Assembly: GCF_029867415.1 (NCBI RefSeq)
Contig: NW_026705156.1
Coordinates: 947,001 to 1,011,000 of the forward strand
Direction: 5' to 3'
DNA: 64,000 nt
Source: Vicia villosa
Lineage: Eukaryota > Streptophyta > Magnoliopsida > Fabales > Fabaceae
Part shown: piece by piece, positions 1 to 11,600 of the stretch
Layout: each line of letters starts with the position of its first letter
Position numbering within the stretch: position 1 is the first letter of the stretch
Made by a program: the position numbers and the translations under genes
Notes under the pieces: model-generated
Databases searched by the model: none
What the model was told of the DNA's origin: nothing
What the model saw: the letters and a program-made list of their open reading frames with translations, nothing else

Positions 1-101
1 TGATGTCTCAAGATCAAGCTGCCGACATTTTCACCAAGCCACTCAAGTTGGAAACTTTCGTAAAGCTAAGGAGTATGCTTGGAGTCACAAATCAAGTTTA
101 A
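1..101 (+). CDS. Ty1/copia polyprotein, C-terminal end (partial)
   Basis: The frame runs from the window edge to a TAA at 99-101. The tail reads like the end of a copia RNase H region, with the typical ADIFTKPL motif followed by a leucine- and lysine-rich end. A short purine run (AGGGGCGA) and an LTR-like TG start follow at once, as expected for a polypurine tract and 3' LTR. The rest of the element lies outside the window, so whether it is intact cannot be judged. Confidence 0.85.
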   Translation, partial: MSQDQAADIFTKPLKLETFVKLRSMLGVTNQV

Positions 102-108
102 GGGGCGA

Positions 109-225
109 TGTTGAAATAATAAACTTGATTTGGGCCTAATTATTATTGGTATTTTTGGGTTTAGTTATTTTGGGCTTAAGTAATTTTGGGTAGAGTTTCT
201 AGAGAATTCTTGTAGTATTTGGGAA
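109..225 (+). repeat. Start of copia 3' LTR, apparently truncated
   Basis: Sequence starting TGTTGAAATAAT directly after the purine tract has the character of a copia LTR (repeated TTGGGC motifs). No TATA box or CA end was found before the sequence changes character near 225, so the LTR seems truncated. The right limit is uncertain. Confidence 0.55.
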
Positions 226-361
226 AATTATACCTCGTGCCTCTACCATTATCCCTCTACCTCTACATTTTTTAAAATATTCTCATTTTATCCTTTTAAT
301 TTATAAAATAATTTTATTATTTAATATTTACCATTTCACACCCCTACCAAAGTGCATCGGA

Positions 362-475
362 TAATTTACGATTAAGTTTTCCAGTTTGTAATTTTTCTTC
401 ACCGGATAACTTGCAGTCAAGTTTTCCGGTTTGTAATTTTTCTTCACCAGATAACTTGCAGTCAAGTTATCCGGT
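362..475. repeat. 45-bp tandem repeat, about 2.5 copies
   Basis: The unit contains AAGTTTTCCGGTTTGTAA followed by TTTTTCTTCACCAGATAAC and repeats with a few substitutions. It ends just before a TA microsatellite. No coding function is apparent. Confidence 0.75.
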
Positions 476-511
476 ATAAAAATTATTAATTAATAAATAT
501 TCTGTATAAAA

Positions 512-515
<4 letters not shown>

Positions 516-584
<69 letters not shown>
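516..584. repeat. (TA)n microsatellite
   Basis: About 35 uninterrupted TA units. The Tyr-Ile ORF read across it is a by-product of the repeat. From 585 to 836 the sequence is AT-rich with nothing recognisable. Confidence 0.97.
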
Positions 585-586
<2 letters not shown>

Positions 587-1441
587 GTACAAAAATAAAA
601 AATAAAATTTATTCACATGAAATTTAAATAATAAATAAAAAGTTAAATAAAAGTCCACATGTATTACCAAGTCACTAAAAGAATGGAATCTAAGTTAAAA
701 TAGTGTGCACATGAGCCGAAAGAATCTTGATATTATCGAAGAGATAAAAAAATAGTTTAAAGCGAATCTCGCTTACATTACTAAAAATATATTATATTTA
801 ATTCAAAAAGAAAAATAATTTAGTTCAACCATCACATTCAAATTCTTGTCCTTCAATCGATAGCGAGGAACCATTGAAGTTTCATCACTACACATATATT
901 TTAAACTTCTTGTCCTTCCATGGATAGTAAAGTAACCATTGAAATTTTACTATACAGATATTTTAAGCTGTCTTTGGTCAATATTGTTAGGTGATGTTGT
1001 AGGTTATTCTTTAGTATATATTTTCATTTTTTTTAATTTTTAATGTAACAAATAAATAAATCTATCAAACATTTAAAGAAACAGTTAACCAAACATAATA
1101 AAGTTGTTTATATTTAAATATGGACACAGAATTTTGTTGTGAGCGGTTTTTTTTGCCGATTTTATACAACATGCACTAAATACCAGCTACCCAACTTTAA
1201 ATTCAAAACAAGAGGCTCCTTATATATTGACCCACATGACTTATTGTCATTGATAATAGACAAAAGTGACCACAAATATGAAATTAAATAAGCAAAATGA
1301 AGAAATTACAATAACAGAAACAATAAACTCAAAGAAAAATAATCTATAAAAACTAAAAATCAACGATTTCACTGAGATCTCCACAAGCTCTTATTACTCT
1401 CAATTCCATAAATACAATGATTCTTGAAAATAATTTATTCA

Positions 1442-1597
1442 TCAATCTTTGAGTTTCTTGGGAGCTTTGAAAAATTTGACATAGAAGCCTTTGAAATGAA
1501 CGAAAGAAAATCTTAGAATGGTGAATAAGCCCACAAGAAAGACTAAGACGAACCATAAAGGTTGAGTCTTGAGCCTATTGATTATACAGCATTCCAT
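1442..1597 (-). CDS. 51-aa KCR N-terminal-anchor-like microprotein, copy A
   Basis: The ORF starts ATGGAATGCTGT and ends TGA after 51 codons. It contains TQPLWFVLVFLVGLF and then KAPKKLKD, which resembles the N-terminal membrane anchor of plant 3-ketoacyl-CoA reductase just before its Rossmann fold. One hydrophobic helix spans about residues 13-32, with a basic segment after it. The NADPH-binding and catalytic parts of KCR are absent, and the sequence after the stop does not resume KCR. Copies B and C have the same length, start and stop with no indels. A vs B shows about 8 silent and 4 replacement differences by eye, a constrained pattern. A TATA box lies 77 bases upstream. It could be a real single-pass ER microprotein or a truncated relic. 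Confidence 0.5.
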   Translation of the reverse strand: MECCIINRLKTQPLWFVLVFLVGLFTILRFSFVHFKGFYVKFFKAPKKLKD

Positions 1598-1673
1598 TTT
1601 GAAGGGTGCAATTAATAATTATTGTAGAGAATTAGAAAATAGCTTATGGAGAATGAGAAGCAGAAGTAGACAT

Positions 1674-1681
1674 AATTTATA
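1674..1681 (-). promoter_or_regulatory. TATA box of microprotein copy A
   Basis: TATAAATT on the minus strand, 77 bases before the ATG. The same motif sits at nearly the same distance in copies B and C. Confidence 0.5.
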
Positions 1682-2543
1682 GTTAAGTGAATCCACAGAA
1701 TAGATTCATTTGATTGAAGATGCTATGGGTAGGGTGGGTTGTTTTGTAGGAGGACTATGTTTTGTTTTCTATTAATTTTAATGGCTGTTGTATGTATTAG
1801 ACTTCATCAATAAAATAAGTAAAAGTTTAACTTTTATGTTATTTGTTTAATTTATGAATTACTCTTTATGAACTTGAACCCTTTAGGTCAAAAATCAAAG
1901 ATATATATCAAAATTGTTGAGACGTGTAAAGAATAAGTTCAAAACCAACAAAAACTTTTTCAAAACCAGAGTGTGAGAATCAGTTTGAGAAAAAAGTCTA
2001 ACTTTTTTTTTGGTTTGGGAAAAAAGTCAAACTTCACGCTAAAATTTTAATTAAATACAATTAATATTCTTATTTAAAATACAAAATAAATTTAATAAAA
2101 TATTTTTGTTAGTATTCAATATAAAGTGTCATTTAACTATATATATTTTAGTTAAAAGATAAATATGTTAAGAATATTAGTATTATAGTTTACTGATAAT
2201 TAACTTTTATCCGTAACAAAGACCAAAATTTAAGATTTCCCGTTAATTTATAACTTTATATTGTTGACCAGACTAATTGTTTTAGACAAATAAAGATTTA
2301 ATGAAAATCCGTTATTAAATCAGTTAAAGGGTTGGATTGAGTTGGGTCAACTTAAATGAGCCAAGTCGAGTAGGTCAGTCTGAGAACAATATTTTTATTT
2401 TTAATTAGTATATATCATTACGCAGACAGAGCATTTAAGGCGTATGAATAGCTATAAATAACACGTCTCAGACAAAAAAACAAAAAAGACTTGATTTCTA
2501 TTTATTGTGCTAAGGTAGACAAGGAGACACGAAAGCAAACACG

Positions 2544-2546
<3 letters not shown>

Positions 2547-2578
<32 letters not shown>
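2547..2578. repeat. (TA)n microsatellite
   Basis: About 16 TA units inside block A, absent from the equivalent position in blocks C and D. Confidence 0.95.
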
Positions 2579-2579
<1 letters not shown>

Positions 2580-2650
2580 TAGCATTCATCATAGGCAAGA
2601 TTGTGACTGACTTCGCACTAGTAGAGTTATCAATTAGACCTTCAGGCTGA

Positions 2651-3230
2651 TCTAACAAATTTGGAGGCCTAAGATAATTTTTTTAAAATTAAAATTTATT
2701 TTAATTTATATTTTAAAATAAAAAACCATCAATAAATTTTTAAATTATTATTTTCTTCAATTAAATCTCTATATAATATAAATTAAATATATTAATTTTA
2801 TTACTTTAATCCTTAATTAATATTAAAAAAAATCATGTTACTTTTATCATCTTATCAATATGAATTAAATTTACTAATGTTATATATTTTTTGAACTACA
2901 TAATAAAACTAATTACTTATTATATTTATATAATTTAAGAATTATATTCAAAAGAGAATATTATTTTTAAATTTTAATTCAAAATTAATCATTAAAAAGA
3001 TTTACTATTATTAATGTAGAAACAATAGTAGATCTTAGTTAATTTTTTATGGCCAATAAAAATAGATAAGGTATTAAAATCAAAATTACACATAATTTTC
3101 TTAAATAAAAAATAAAACATAACTATATCTATTTAATATTAATTTTTTGAGAAAATATTTAACACTAATTTTATTTATTAAGAAATATTTATAACAATAT
3201 ATAATAAATGTATTGTTAGATCAATAACCA
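2651..3230. other. AT-rich spacer, nothing recognised
   Basis: Very AT-rich, no ORF, no terminal repeats and no similarity to other parts of the window that I could see. Confidence 0.5.
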
Positions 3231-3330
3231 TCTATTAACAATATATAAAAGTTAAAGTACCTGGAAATTCCACGATTACCCTAACTGAGTTTAACTTCAT
3301 CTAATCTAATAATTAAGGACAACTTAGTCT
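3231..3330 (+). mobile_element. Helitron 5' terminus (outer Helitron)
   Basis: TCTATTAACAATATATAAAA begins here, preceded by A, as expected for a Helitron 5' TC end inserted between A and T. The same about 100 bases occur at 12068, where a full element with a 3' hairpin is visible. Homology to that element resumes at about 3790-3845 (a TTAAATACT-to-TGCTGACATG stretch), so about 460 bases were inserted between. That insert begins with a run of T, possibly the tail of a minus-strand retroposed sequence. No matching 3' end was found; the element seems broken up by later insertions. Confidence 0.6.
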
Positions 3331-6300
3331 TTTTTTTTTACAGAAAATAAATGATATTCATTCAAATCGATAGAGTACATCGTTGCAATACAAATTCAAA
3401 ATCGCCAAAAACAAAAAGGATGAATCTGCGAACAAATCCACAGCATCCATGTTAATAGCATAAAACGGCAAATTGCATATGCCTACAAATATTAATGTAT
3501 TGACTGTATTGAGATGTCTGAAATATTCATGTTTCCGGGTCTGTAGCGTTGACGGCACCAAAGTCATTGATTGAATCTGCATTAGATTGAAACTAATCTT
3601 TCAACCTGAAACAAATGAACACCGCACAAAAACAGAAAAACAAAATATCCGCACAAAGATGAGAAATCAAAATACACCACAGAAATATGGGAAATCAAAA
3701 AATCTGTAATATTTATTTACACCACTCTTCAATATGGTTGATTGTAATCTGAAATTTGTTGACATGGTTGATTGTAATCTGCAATATTTAGTCCTTTTGT
3801 TAAATACTGCAATATGATTGATTGTAATCTGAAATTTGCTGACATGACATCACTATAAAAATCTGCAATATTTATTTACACCACTCTTCAATTTCATTTT
3901 TTTTAATTATTCCACATTGCATGCATTGATCAATATGAAAGATAATAATGAAAGATAATAACATGATTTGTTTTATAGACAAAACAGAAAAACCACGTGC
4001 TTTTTCTTGGCTCAATGAAACTTTCACTCTCCTCAATGCATTTAGCAGTGAAAGATCATATTGAGAACCATCTATGCTACTCTCTATTTTTCACCTTTAT
4101 CCTCTTTGCTGAATCCATTTTACGAAGTGTATCATTACAAAAGAGGGGAAATGCCCCTTTATTCATTCCATCGATCTTCACACGCTTTTCAACTATACCC
4201 ACCCTTTCCCAATATTCATTCAATTGATTTCCTGTAAGCTATATTAATATGGTTCTTAATCTACAACTTACCATTCAAACCACCATTTCCCAACTTTCTA
4301 TCTTTTCCTTTTCTTGTCAAACATAAATATATGCTTCCACTCCATTTCAAACCCTAAACATCTCATCTTTCAAGCTTCAAGTATGCACCGCCCATATGAA
4401 CTGATCTGTACTGACCTGAACATGATTAATGATTTTTGTGTAATTTCGGTTACTAATTTTGTGTTTGGATTTTGGTAGGGTTTCGGGCGTATCATTCGTG
4501 AGGTGGAGGAACGAAAGACAAGCTGAATAAATTACATAGCTCTATCAGGTAGTTGTTTGGTTCAACACTATTTTGCATAAAGGTTGTAACATTAGTAGCT
4601 AATATGATTTATAATTAGCTTCCTTTTAAATATGATTATGTAGGTTGCAGAAGCAGAGGAAAAAACCACTGGTGGTTGAAAAGTTTTTAGAAAGTTTTTT
4701 AATTTGATTGTGAAAGTTTCTTAATTTCACGTTTCACGTTACCATTCGATCTCACACGCGCTTAAATATGCATTCAAGTATTCATCATTCTTTTGCTTAA
4801 TTCTTATTTCTCTGTGGTGTTCTTCAATGGCGATTTCATTCCTTTTTAGAGTTTGTTTTTTATTTTATTTATTTTATTCATTCAATTTCAGGGTGTGTTT
4901 TTTTTATGCTGTTTCATGGAGTCGAATTGAAGAACTCCAATTTTCGTAGTAAGCCGAATTGCTTTGTTTTGCTAAGATTTACTGTGGTTGTTGAATCTGA
5001 GGTTGAAATGGAATTTTCAGTTCTTGAAATTTCTCATTCATAATTCATAGTTTTGTTTTGAATTAAGAATTAAATAAATAATAATAATTGATTTGATTAA
5101 TGTCGGTTAATCTTCATTTTTGTTACTTTTGGATGCAGGGGAAGTATAGCTTGAATCTTGAATAGAAAAACTATATGGTTCATGATTATTTTACTTGATT
5201 GGTACTTATTAAGAGGATTTGCGGCATCAAGGAGAATAATGTAATGGACTAATGATGAAGGTTGAATTGAATCTGTTATTGAGATCTATTTTTGATTGAG
5301 TAAAAAAAGTGAAAGATTTGTTTCAGGTATTTTTTGTTGCTTTCCTTTTTATGATGCATATTTTGATTCATTAAATCAGATGAGTTGAAGATATCTTTTT
5401 AATTTGATTGTAAAAGTTTTTTAATTTCCTTTTAAAACGTTTTTTTAATTTGATTGTGAAATTTGTTTGTATAATTAAATGAGAGAAAGTTTTAATTCCG
5501 GTTTGATATCGCGTATCAAATTGTTGTAATTGAAAAGATTCAATTTAGTTTTTGGAAAAACCTGATTTTTTTGATAAACAGTTTATACGTTTTTTATACT
5601 TTTTTTCCTGCTGTTTTGGATTCTGTGGAATGAGATTTGGAAAGAAAATTTTGATTTTTTGGAATGATTGAGATTTGTTGATTTGTTCATGAAAATAGTG
5701 AAACTGTGTGAATGTTGCTGCAAAATTGTTCTTCAAAGTGACAGTGTTGAATACTAAAAAAACAACAAAGACACAATTACTTTATTTTTATCGTATTTTT
5801 TGTTACCAATTTTTTCTTTTGTATTCAATCTTTTTTCTAACAGTTATTTTGAAAATTTCTTTTTAAAATAAAATATCTTATATTGTATTTTGAGAAAATT
5901 ATGTTTAATATCTTTATTATTAAATTATTTTAGTAACTTGATTATAAAATTATTATTTTTAAAAATTGATTATTAAAATATTAAAATATCAAATGAGGAT
6001 AAAATGTTTTAAATTCGTTTTTTTATACATCAATCATTAATATCAATATAAACAAAGAAATAGAAAATCAAATATGAAAAATAATACATTAATAAACTTA
6101 AATTTAATTAATTATGAAGTAAGTGAAAATGTTAATTAAAGAATGGAGTAAATCAATAAAAACTCCTAACATAAAAAATGTTAATTATGGCTTTTAATTT
6201 ATTTAGTTTCTTAGGAATGAAGAGAATTAGAGGTTTGAAGATGTTGTAAGTGAATTTTTCGTTTTTCTTTTGAAATTGGAGGTTCAATTAGTTTTTTTTA

Positions 6301-6466
6301 ATAGTAATAATCAATAACTAATAATATGTTAATTTAATTTTAAATGCCTAATAACAATTAGAGACCTAAATAATGGAATTAATTTATTTTAAATTTGGGT
6401 TTAATTGTAAAAAAGTTGTTAGTGAATTTTGGAATTTATTTCTTAAATTGGAAAGTATATCGAACA
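3331..6466. other. Interior of disrupted Helitron; leader-like sequence, no clear gene
   Basis: No long ORF with recognisable protein similarity. Around 4370-5340 there are CAG/GT-type junctions, a pyrimidine-rich AAACCCTAAACATC leader-like stretch and T-rich intron-like segments, resembling a plant 5' UTR with introns, perhaps a captured gene fragment. 5700-6460 is AT-rich and featureless. Confidence 0.3.
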
Positions 6467-6902
6467 TGTTGTGAAAAACGATACCAATAACAAAGTATAA
6501 TAGGGAATTATAGGGGAGAAGAAGAACACAATAATTGGTTATAACCGTTATTCTTTTACTTTCTCTTAAAACAAGATTACAAGTTTACAAGAATAACAAA
6601 TAACCTCTCTCACCCTAAATTAGGATTTGCAGCTTAGCAATGATGAGAGACTAGTATGCTATTTATAATAAAACCTAACATACTAACTAATGGGCTTTTT
6701 CCACAAGGCCCATTACACAAGCCAACTTAATAAACAAGCTAACTTAACAAATTAGGGTTTAAACACTAAAACCTAATTTAACATGCTAACAACCCTAGCA
6801 TCTTCGACACAAGCATGTGAACAACCTTCGACTTCATGCTTAATCCTGTCGAACCAAGAAGCTACCCTTCGACCATACTAGAGTTCGATCCAATATCTCA
6901 CA
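6467..6902 (-). repeat. Copia 3' LTR
   Basis: 436 bp, the downstream LTR in the sense of transcription. A TATAAATA box reads on the minus strand at 6660-6667. Confidence 0.95.
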
Positions 6903-6944
6903 AATCTCCACCTTGGATCTAACTCTACAACATCAAGGGACAGA

Positions 6945-9900
6945 CTAGCTTTCTTCATGCAGCTTTATCAACTGCATACAGTGGAAAAACTTGCAACTCG
7001 GCAATGTCTTGGTGATCATATCAGCAGCATTGTCTTCAGTCGAAACCTTCAGCACTTGGACTTCTCCACGCTCGATTACTCCTCTGACGAAATGCAGCCT
7101 CACATCAATGTGCTTAGTTCGCTCATGATAGGCTGAATTCTTTGACAGGTGTATTGCACTTTGACTATCACATTTAACAGTGATACCTCGACCTTGAAGT
7201 TTCAGCTCCTTTGCAAAACCTTCAAGCCACAATGCTTCTTTCACAGCTTCAGTTAGGGCAATATACTCCGCTTCAGTGGTTGATAGAGCAACAACCTTCT
7301 GAAGTGTTGCTTTCCAACTAATTGCAGTGCCAAACATAGTGAAAACATATCCAGAAATAGATTTTCTGGAATCCATACAACCTGCATAATCAGAGTCGAC
7401 ATATCCTTCTATTACTGCTTTACTATCTTCACCCAATGCTCCACCATAAATTAGAACTCTGTTCAGAGATCCATTTATGTACCTTAAAATCCACTTCAAT
7501 GCTTGCCAGTGAGCCTTTCCAGGATTCGCCATGTACCTGCTTACAAGACTTACTGCGTATGCTATGTCGGGTCTAGTACAGACCATAGCATACATCAAAG
7601 AACCGACTATATTAGCATATGGGATGCTATTCATATAGGCTCTTTCGACATCAGTACTGGGACACTGATCAATACTTAGCTTGAATTGAGGGTTTGTTGG
7701 AGTCACAACTGGCTTCGAATTCGACATACCAAACTTTTCAAGAATCTTCCGTAGATATGCCTCTTGAGATAGACATAACTTCGAGTTCTTTCTATCTCTT
7801 CGAATGTCAATTCCAAGAATCCTGGAAGCAGCTCCCAGATCCTTCATATCGAACTCCTTATTGAGTTCAGCCTTCACCCTCATCACATCTTCAACATTGT
7901 TGCTTGCTATGAGAATATCATCCACATAAAGCAACAAAATAACAAATGAATTACCAGGTCGAAATCTGAAGTAAACGCAGTGGTCGAACTGACTTCTAAT
8001 GAAACTTATGCGTGCCATGAACTTGTCGAATCTCCTATTCCACTGTCGAGGAGATTGTTTCAGCCCATACAAAGATCTCTTTAACTTGCACACATAATCT
8101 TCCTTCCCCTTTTCGACATACCCTTCAGGTTGCCTCATCAGGATCGTTTCATCTAGATCACCATACAAGAACGCAGTCTTCACATCCATCTGTTCCAGTT
8201 CAAGATCGAACTGTGCCACCATGGCAAGCAACATTCGAATGGACCTATGCTTCACAACAGGAGAAAACACATCATTGAAGTCGACACCTTCTTTCTGAGT
8301 GAAACCCCTTGCAACTAACCTTGCCTTGTATCTTTTCGACGTCACTCCTTCAATTCCTTCCTTAACTTTGAAAATCCATTTACAGCTGACTAACCTTGCC
8401 CCAACAGGTTTCTTGATCAGTTCCCAAGTATGATTATCATGAAGAGATTTCATCTCATCATCCATGGCCTTCAGCCATTCAGTCTTATTTCGACTCCTCA
8501 TAACTTCCTTATAGTCTCTAGGTTCTTCGTCTAGAACCTCACTTGCAGAGATTAAGTCATAAGCTATAAGATCTGCATATCCAAGTCTCTGAGGTGGCTT
8601 GATGACTCTTCTCGACCTATCTCTCGACAATAGGTAGTTATCGTCAGTTTCCTCAACTTCAGCATCTTCTGCTTCTTCTTCGACTTCATCTGGGATATGC
8701 AATTCAGCATCAACATGCTCCACCTCAACAGGAATCTCTACCTGTTCCAGCTCTTCGTCAGATGTTTCTGTACTTCGACCAACATCATCAGTTTTCTTAA
8801 AAGCCATTTCAGCTTCATTGAAAACAACATCTCGACTGGTGATACACCTCCTGTGACCTGGCTCTAGGCACCATAGCCTATAAGCTTTGACTCCTTCTGG
8901 GTATCCCATGAACATGCATTTCAGAGCTCTAGGTTCGACCTTGTCTTGCCTAATGTGAGCATAGGCTATGCAGCCAAATACTCTCAGTTTGTCGAGATCT
9001 GGTGGATGTCCCGACCAAACTTCTTCAGGTGTCTTCATATTTAACGCTGTCGAAGGACATCTGTTTATCAGATATGTTGCTGTCGCAACAGCCTCAGCCC
9101 AGAACACCTTCTTTAACCCCGCACTAGTCAACATACATCTAACTCTCTCCAAAATAGTTCGATTAAACCTTTCAGCCAAACCATTTTGTTGTGGAGTACC
9201 TGCAGTAGTTCTATGCCTTGCAATACCAGAGGTAGCACAAAAACTGTCGAATGCCTCATTGCAAAATTCAAGGCCATTGTCGGTTCTCAACCTCTTGACC
9301 TTTCTGCCAGTCTGATTTTCAACCAGAGTCTTCCAACTTTTGAAATTCTCAAAAGTTTCATCCTTAGTCTTCTGGATGAATACCCATAATTTTCTGGAAT
9401 AATCATCTACTATGGATAGAAAATACCTTGCTCCTGAATGTGATGCACACCTTGCAGGCCCCCAAAGATCAGCATGGATGTAATCAAGGGATCCATGTGT
9501 TCTTTGTTTGCCTTTGTTGAACTTCACTCTGCAAGATTTTCCAAGTACACAGGGTTCACAAAACTTCAGCTTTTCGACTTTGTCTCCACCAAGCAGATTT
9601 TGTTTCCCTAATTCGACCAGACCCCTTTCACTGACATGGCCCAATCTCATGTGCCAGATTTCAGTTTTCGACAAAGGTTTCGTGGATGCAACATTTGTCG
9701 AACCACTTACAACTTCAGCCTCAAGGGTATACAAGCCTTGTTTCTTCACGCCTCTCAAGACTTCCTTCGAACCCTTCATGACTCTTAGGATACTTTTTTC
9801 TCCTTGGAAAACATATCCTTTCTTGTCGAATTCACCAAGAGAAAGCAGATTTCTCTTCAAATCAGGAACATACCTGACTTCAGTCAACAACCTTATTGAC

Positions 9901-10907
9901 TCATCATGGAGCTTGAATCTAACAGATCCAATACCTGCAATCTTGCAAGCCTTGTTGTTTCCCAGCAATACTGATCCACCATCTTGATCACATAATTCCT
10001 CGAACAAGTCTTTGTTTGGAGTCATGTGCCAAGTGCAACCTGAATCCATAATCCACTCTCTCTTAGAGTCACTGCTTGAAACCACGAGAACATCAGATGA
10101 TTCGAAATCATCTTGAACAATGGCAGCGTTGCCATTATCCTTACCTCCATGATATTTCAGGCGTTCAGGGCACACCTTTCTTGTGTGACCCTCCTTTTTA
10201 CAATGGTAGCATCGAATGCCAGATGCTTCGCCACTGTAAGACTTCGACTGGCTTTTGCCTTTCTTCTTGTCGAACTTACCATCCTTTCGTAAGAGTTTTC
10301 CTTTAACGGCCAAACCTTCGCCAACAGTCGAAGGTTTATGCTCCTTTCGTTCATTCAAGTCCTTAGAGTACAAGGCTGATTGAACTTCTTCAAACGTCAG
10401 GGACTCCCTTCCATACAAGAGAGTTTCTTTGAAGTGAGCATGTGATCTAGGCAAAGAACACAATAGTAACAGCGCTTGATCTTCATCATCGATCTTCACA
10501 TCAATATTTTCAAGATCAAGAATCAGCTTGTTGAACATATCCAACTGCTCAGCCAATACTTTGTCTTCAATCATCTTGAATGAATACAAAGCTTGCTTCA
10601 GGTAGAGTCGATTTACCAGCGATTTGGTCATATACAAACTTTCAAGTTTCACCCATAACCCTGATGCCGTCGTCTCCTTTGATACCTGTCGGAGAACCTT
10701 ATCTCCAAGGCTCAACAAAATTGCGCTGTGTGCTTTCTCGATCATAATTGTCTTCTCCGCTGCCGTTAATGCAGCATTCATGGCTGCCTCTCCCTTCAAC
10801 GCTTCCAAACAACCCTGCTGAACCAGTAGGGCTTTCATCTTCAAGCGCCACAGACCGAAATCATTCACTCCGGTGAATTTTTCAATCTCATACTTTGTTG
10901 ACGGCAT
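6945..10907 (-). CDS. Copia gag-pol polyprotein (1320 aa)
   Basis: The single polyprotein encodes capsid, protease, integrase, reverse transcriptase and RNase H. The open frame reaches a GTG at 10920-10922, but the first ATG, at 10905-10907, is the likely start. Counted from the GTG: gag about 10-200; CCHC knuckle 238-251; protease DSG 293-295; HHCC pre-integrase region about 425-458; integrase core D485, D548, E584 (35 residues between the last two, with GTPQQNG before the Glu); RT with D913 and YVDD 999-1002; RNase H with DSDYAG near 1176, the EAEY motif near 1217-1220 and D1252. Length and order match Tnt1-type elements (about 1330 aa). No stop or frameshift interrupts it, so it may be functional. 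ORFs on the opposite strand are shadows. Confidence 0.95.
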   Translation of the reverse strand: MPSTKYEIEKFTGVNDFGLWRLKMKALLVQQGCLEALKGEAAMNAALTAAEKTIMIEKAHSAILLSLGDKVLRQVSKETTASGLWVKLESLYMTKSLVNRLYLKQALYSFKMIEDKVLAEQLDMFNKLILDLENIDVKIDDEDQALLLLCSLPRSHAHFKETLLYGRESLTFEEVQSALYSKDLNERKEHKPSTVGEGLAVKGKLLRKDGKFDKKKGKSQSKSYSGEASGIRCYHCKKEGHTRKVCPERLKYHGGKDNGNAAIVQDDFESSDVLVVSSSDSKREWIMDSGCTWHMTPNKDLFEELCDQDGGSVLLGNNKACKIAGIGSVRFKLHDESIRLLTEVRYVPDLKRNLLSLGEFDKKGYVFQGEKSILRVMKGSKEVLRGVKKQGLYTLEAEVVSGSTNVASTKPLSKTEIWHMRLGHVSERGLVELGKQNLLGGDKVEKLKFCEPCVLGKSCRVKFNKGKQRTHGSLDYIHADLWGPARCASHSGARYFLSIVDDYSRKLWVFIQKTKDETFENFKSWKTLVENQTGRKVKRLRTDNGLEFCNEAFDSFCATSGIARHRTTAGTPQQNGLAERFNRTILERVRCMLTSAGLKKVFWAEAVATATYLINRCPSTALNMKTPEEVWSGHPPDLDKLRVFGCIAYAHIRQDKVEPRALKCMFMGYPEGVKAYRLWCLEPGHRRCITSRDVVFNEAEMAFKKTDDVGRSTETSDEELEQVEIPVEVEHVDAELHIPDEVEEEAEDAEVEETDDNYLLSRDRSRRVIKPPQRLGYADLIAYDLISASEVLDEEPRDYKEVMRSRNKTEWLKAMDDEMKSLHDNHTWELIKKPVGARLVSCKWIFKVKEGIEGVTSKRYKARLVARGFTQKEGVDFNDVFSPVVKHRSIRMLLAMVAQFDLELEQMDVKTAFLYGDLDETILMRQPEGYVEKGKEDYVCKLKRSLYGLKQSPRQWNRRFDKFMARISFIRSQFDHCVYFRFRPGNSFVILLLYVDDILIASNNVEDVMRVKAELNKEFDMKDLGAASRILGIDIRRDRKNSKLCLSQEAYLRKILEKFGMSNSKPVVTPTNPQFKLSIDQCPSTDVERAYMNSIPYANIVGSLMYAMVCTRPDIAYAVSLVSRYMANPGKAHWQALKWILRYINGSLNRVLIYGGALGEDSKAVIEGYVDSDYAGCMDSRKSISGYVFTMFGTAISWKATLQKVVALSTTEAEYIALTEAVKEALWLEGFAKELKLQGRGITVKCDSQSAIHLSKNSAYHERTKHIDVRLHFVRGVIERGEVQVLKVSTEDNAADMITKTLPSCKFFHCMQLIKLHEES

Positions 10908-10932
10908 CTTCTCCACGCTCACCGCACCAATT

Positions 10933-11368
10933 TGTTGTGAAAAACGATACCAATAACAAAGTATAATAGGGAATTATAGGGGAGAAGAAGAACACAATAA
11001 TTGGTTATAACCGTTATTCTTTTACTTTCTCTTAAAACAAGATTACAAGTTTACAAGAATAACAGATAACCTCTCTCACCCTAAATTAGGATTTGCAGCT
11101 TAGCAATGATGAGAGACTAGTATGCTATTTATAATAAAACCTAACATACTAACTAATGGGCTTTTTCCACAAGGCCCATTACACAAGCCAACTTAATAAA
11201 CAAGCTAACTTAACAAATTAGGGTTTAAACACTAAAACCTAATTTAACATGCTAACAACCCTAGCATCTTCGACACAAGCATGTGAACAACCTTCGACTT
11301 CATGCTTAATCCTGTCGAACCAAGAAGCTACCCTTCGACCATACTAGAGTTCGATCCAATATCTCACA
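10933..11368 (-). repeat. Copia 5' LTR
   Basis: 436 bp, 5' in the sense of the element. The TATAAATA box on the minus strand lies at 11126-11133, placing transcription start about 165 bases before the LTR end. Confidence 0.95.
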
Positions 11369-11600
11369 GAACATTTAATTAGAAAGATTATTATCCAATA
11401 AGAAATATTGCAAAATCCCAATCGATTAATTTAGTTTACAATATCATTATTATTTATTTGACAAAAACAAAATTTGACATGGCTGATTGGTGAATCCCAA
11501 TTGGATAACAGTAAAATTATTTTACACTATCAGTGCATTACCTCTAACCTCATAATAAATATAAATTACCATATTTATGAATAGTCAACTTATTTTTAAA

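Larger units (their letters stand above)
837..2650. repeat. Duplicated block A
   Basis: This stretch is colinear, with scattered substitutions and indels, with block B (39059-41165), block C (49900-52150) and partly block D (56950-58270). Shared landmarks are a TCAATCGATAGCGA stretch at its left (A and B), the 51-codon KCR-anchor ORF, an AAAACCAACAAAAACTT stretch, and a right part with a CGTATGAATA motif (A, C and D). It is an old segmental duplication later hit by MITEs and a TA microsatellite. Confidence 0.75.
6467..11368 (-). mobile_element. Intact Ty1/copia retrotransposon (Tnt1/Tork-like), minus strand
   Basis: Two 436-bp LTRs (6467-6902 and 10933-11368) flank a single open polyprotein frame. 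The 5-bp target duplication GAACA lies at 6462-6466 and 11369-11373. The LTRs begin TGTGAG and end CAACA on the minus strand and differ at only one base that I can find (6600 vs 11066), indicating very recent insertion. Before the 3' LTR, the minus strand reads AAGGTGGAGATTTG, a good polypurine tract. The sequence after the 5' LTR (TTGGTGCGGTGAGCG) does not match the usual copia initiator-Met primer site. Confidence 0.97.

Noticed and set aside
467..670. ORF rich in Tyr-Ile repeats
   Set aside because: Translation of the TA microsatellite; no gene structure.
1353..1556. 67-codon minus ORF in block A
   Set aside because: Different frame from the conserved 51-codon KCR-anchor ORF; not preserved in copies B and C.
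3358..3582. 74-codon minus ORF next to a T run
   Set aside because: Might be retroposed, but no recognisable protein and no target duplication.
8968..10306. Several plus-strand ORFs
   Set aside because: Shadows on the opposite strand of the intact copia polyprotein.
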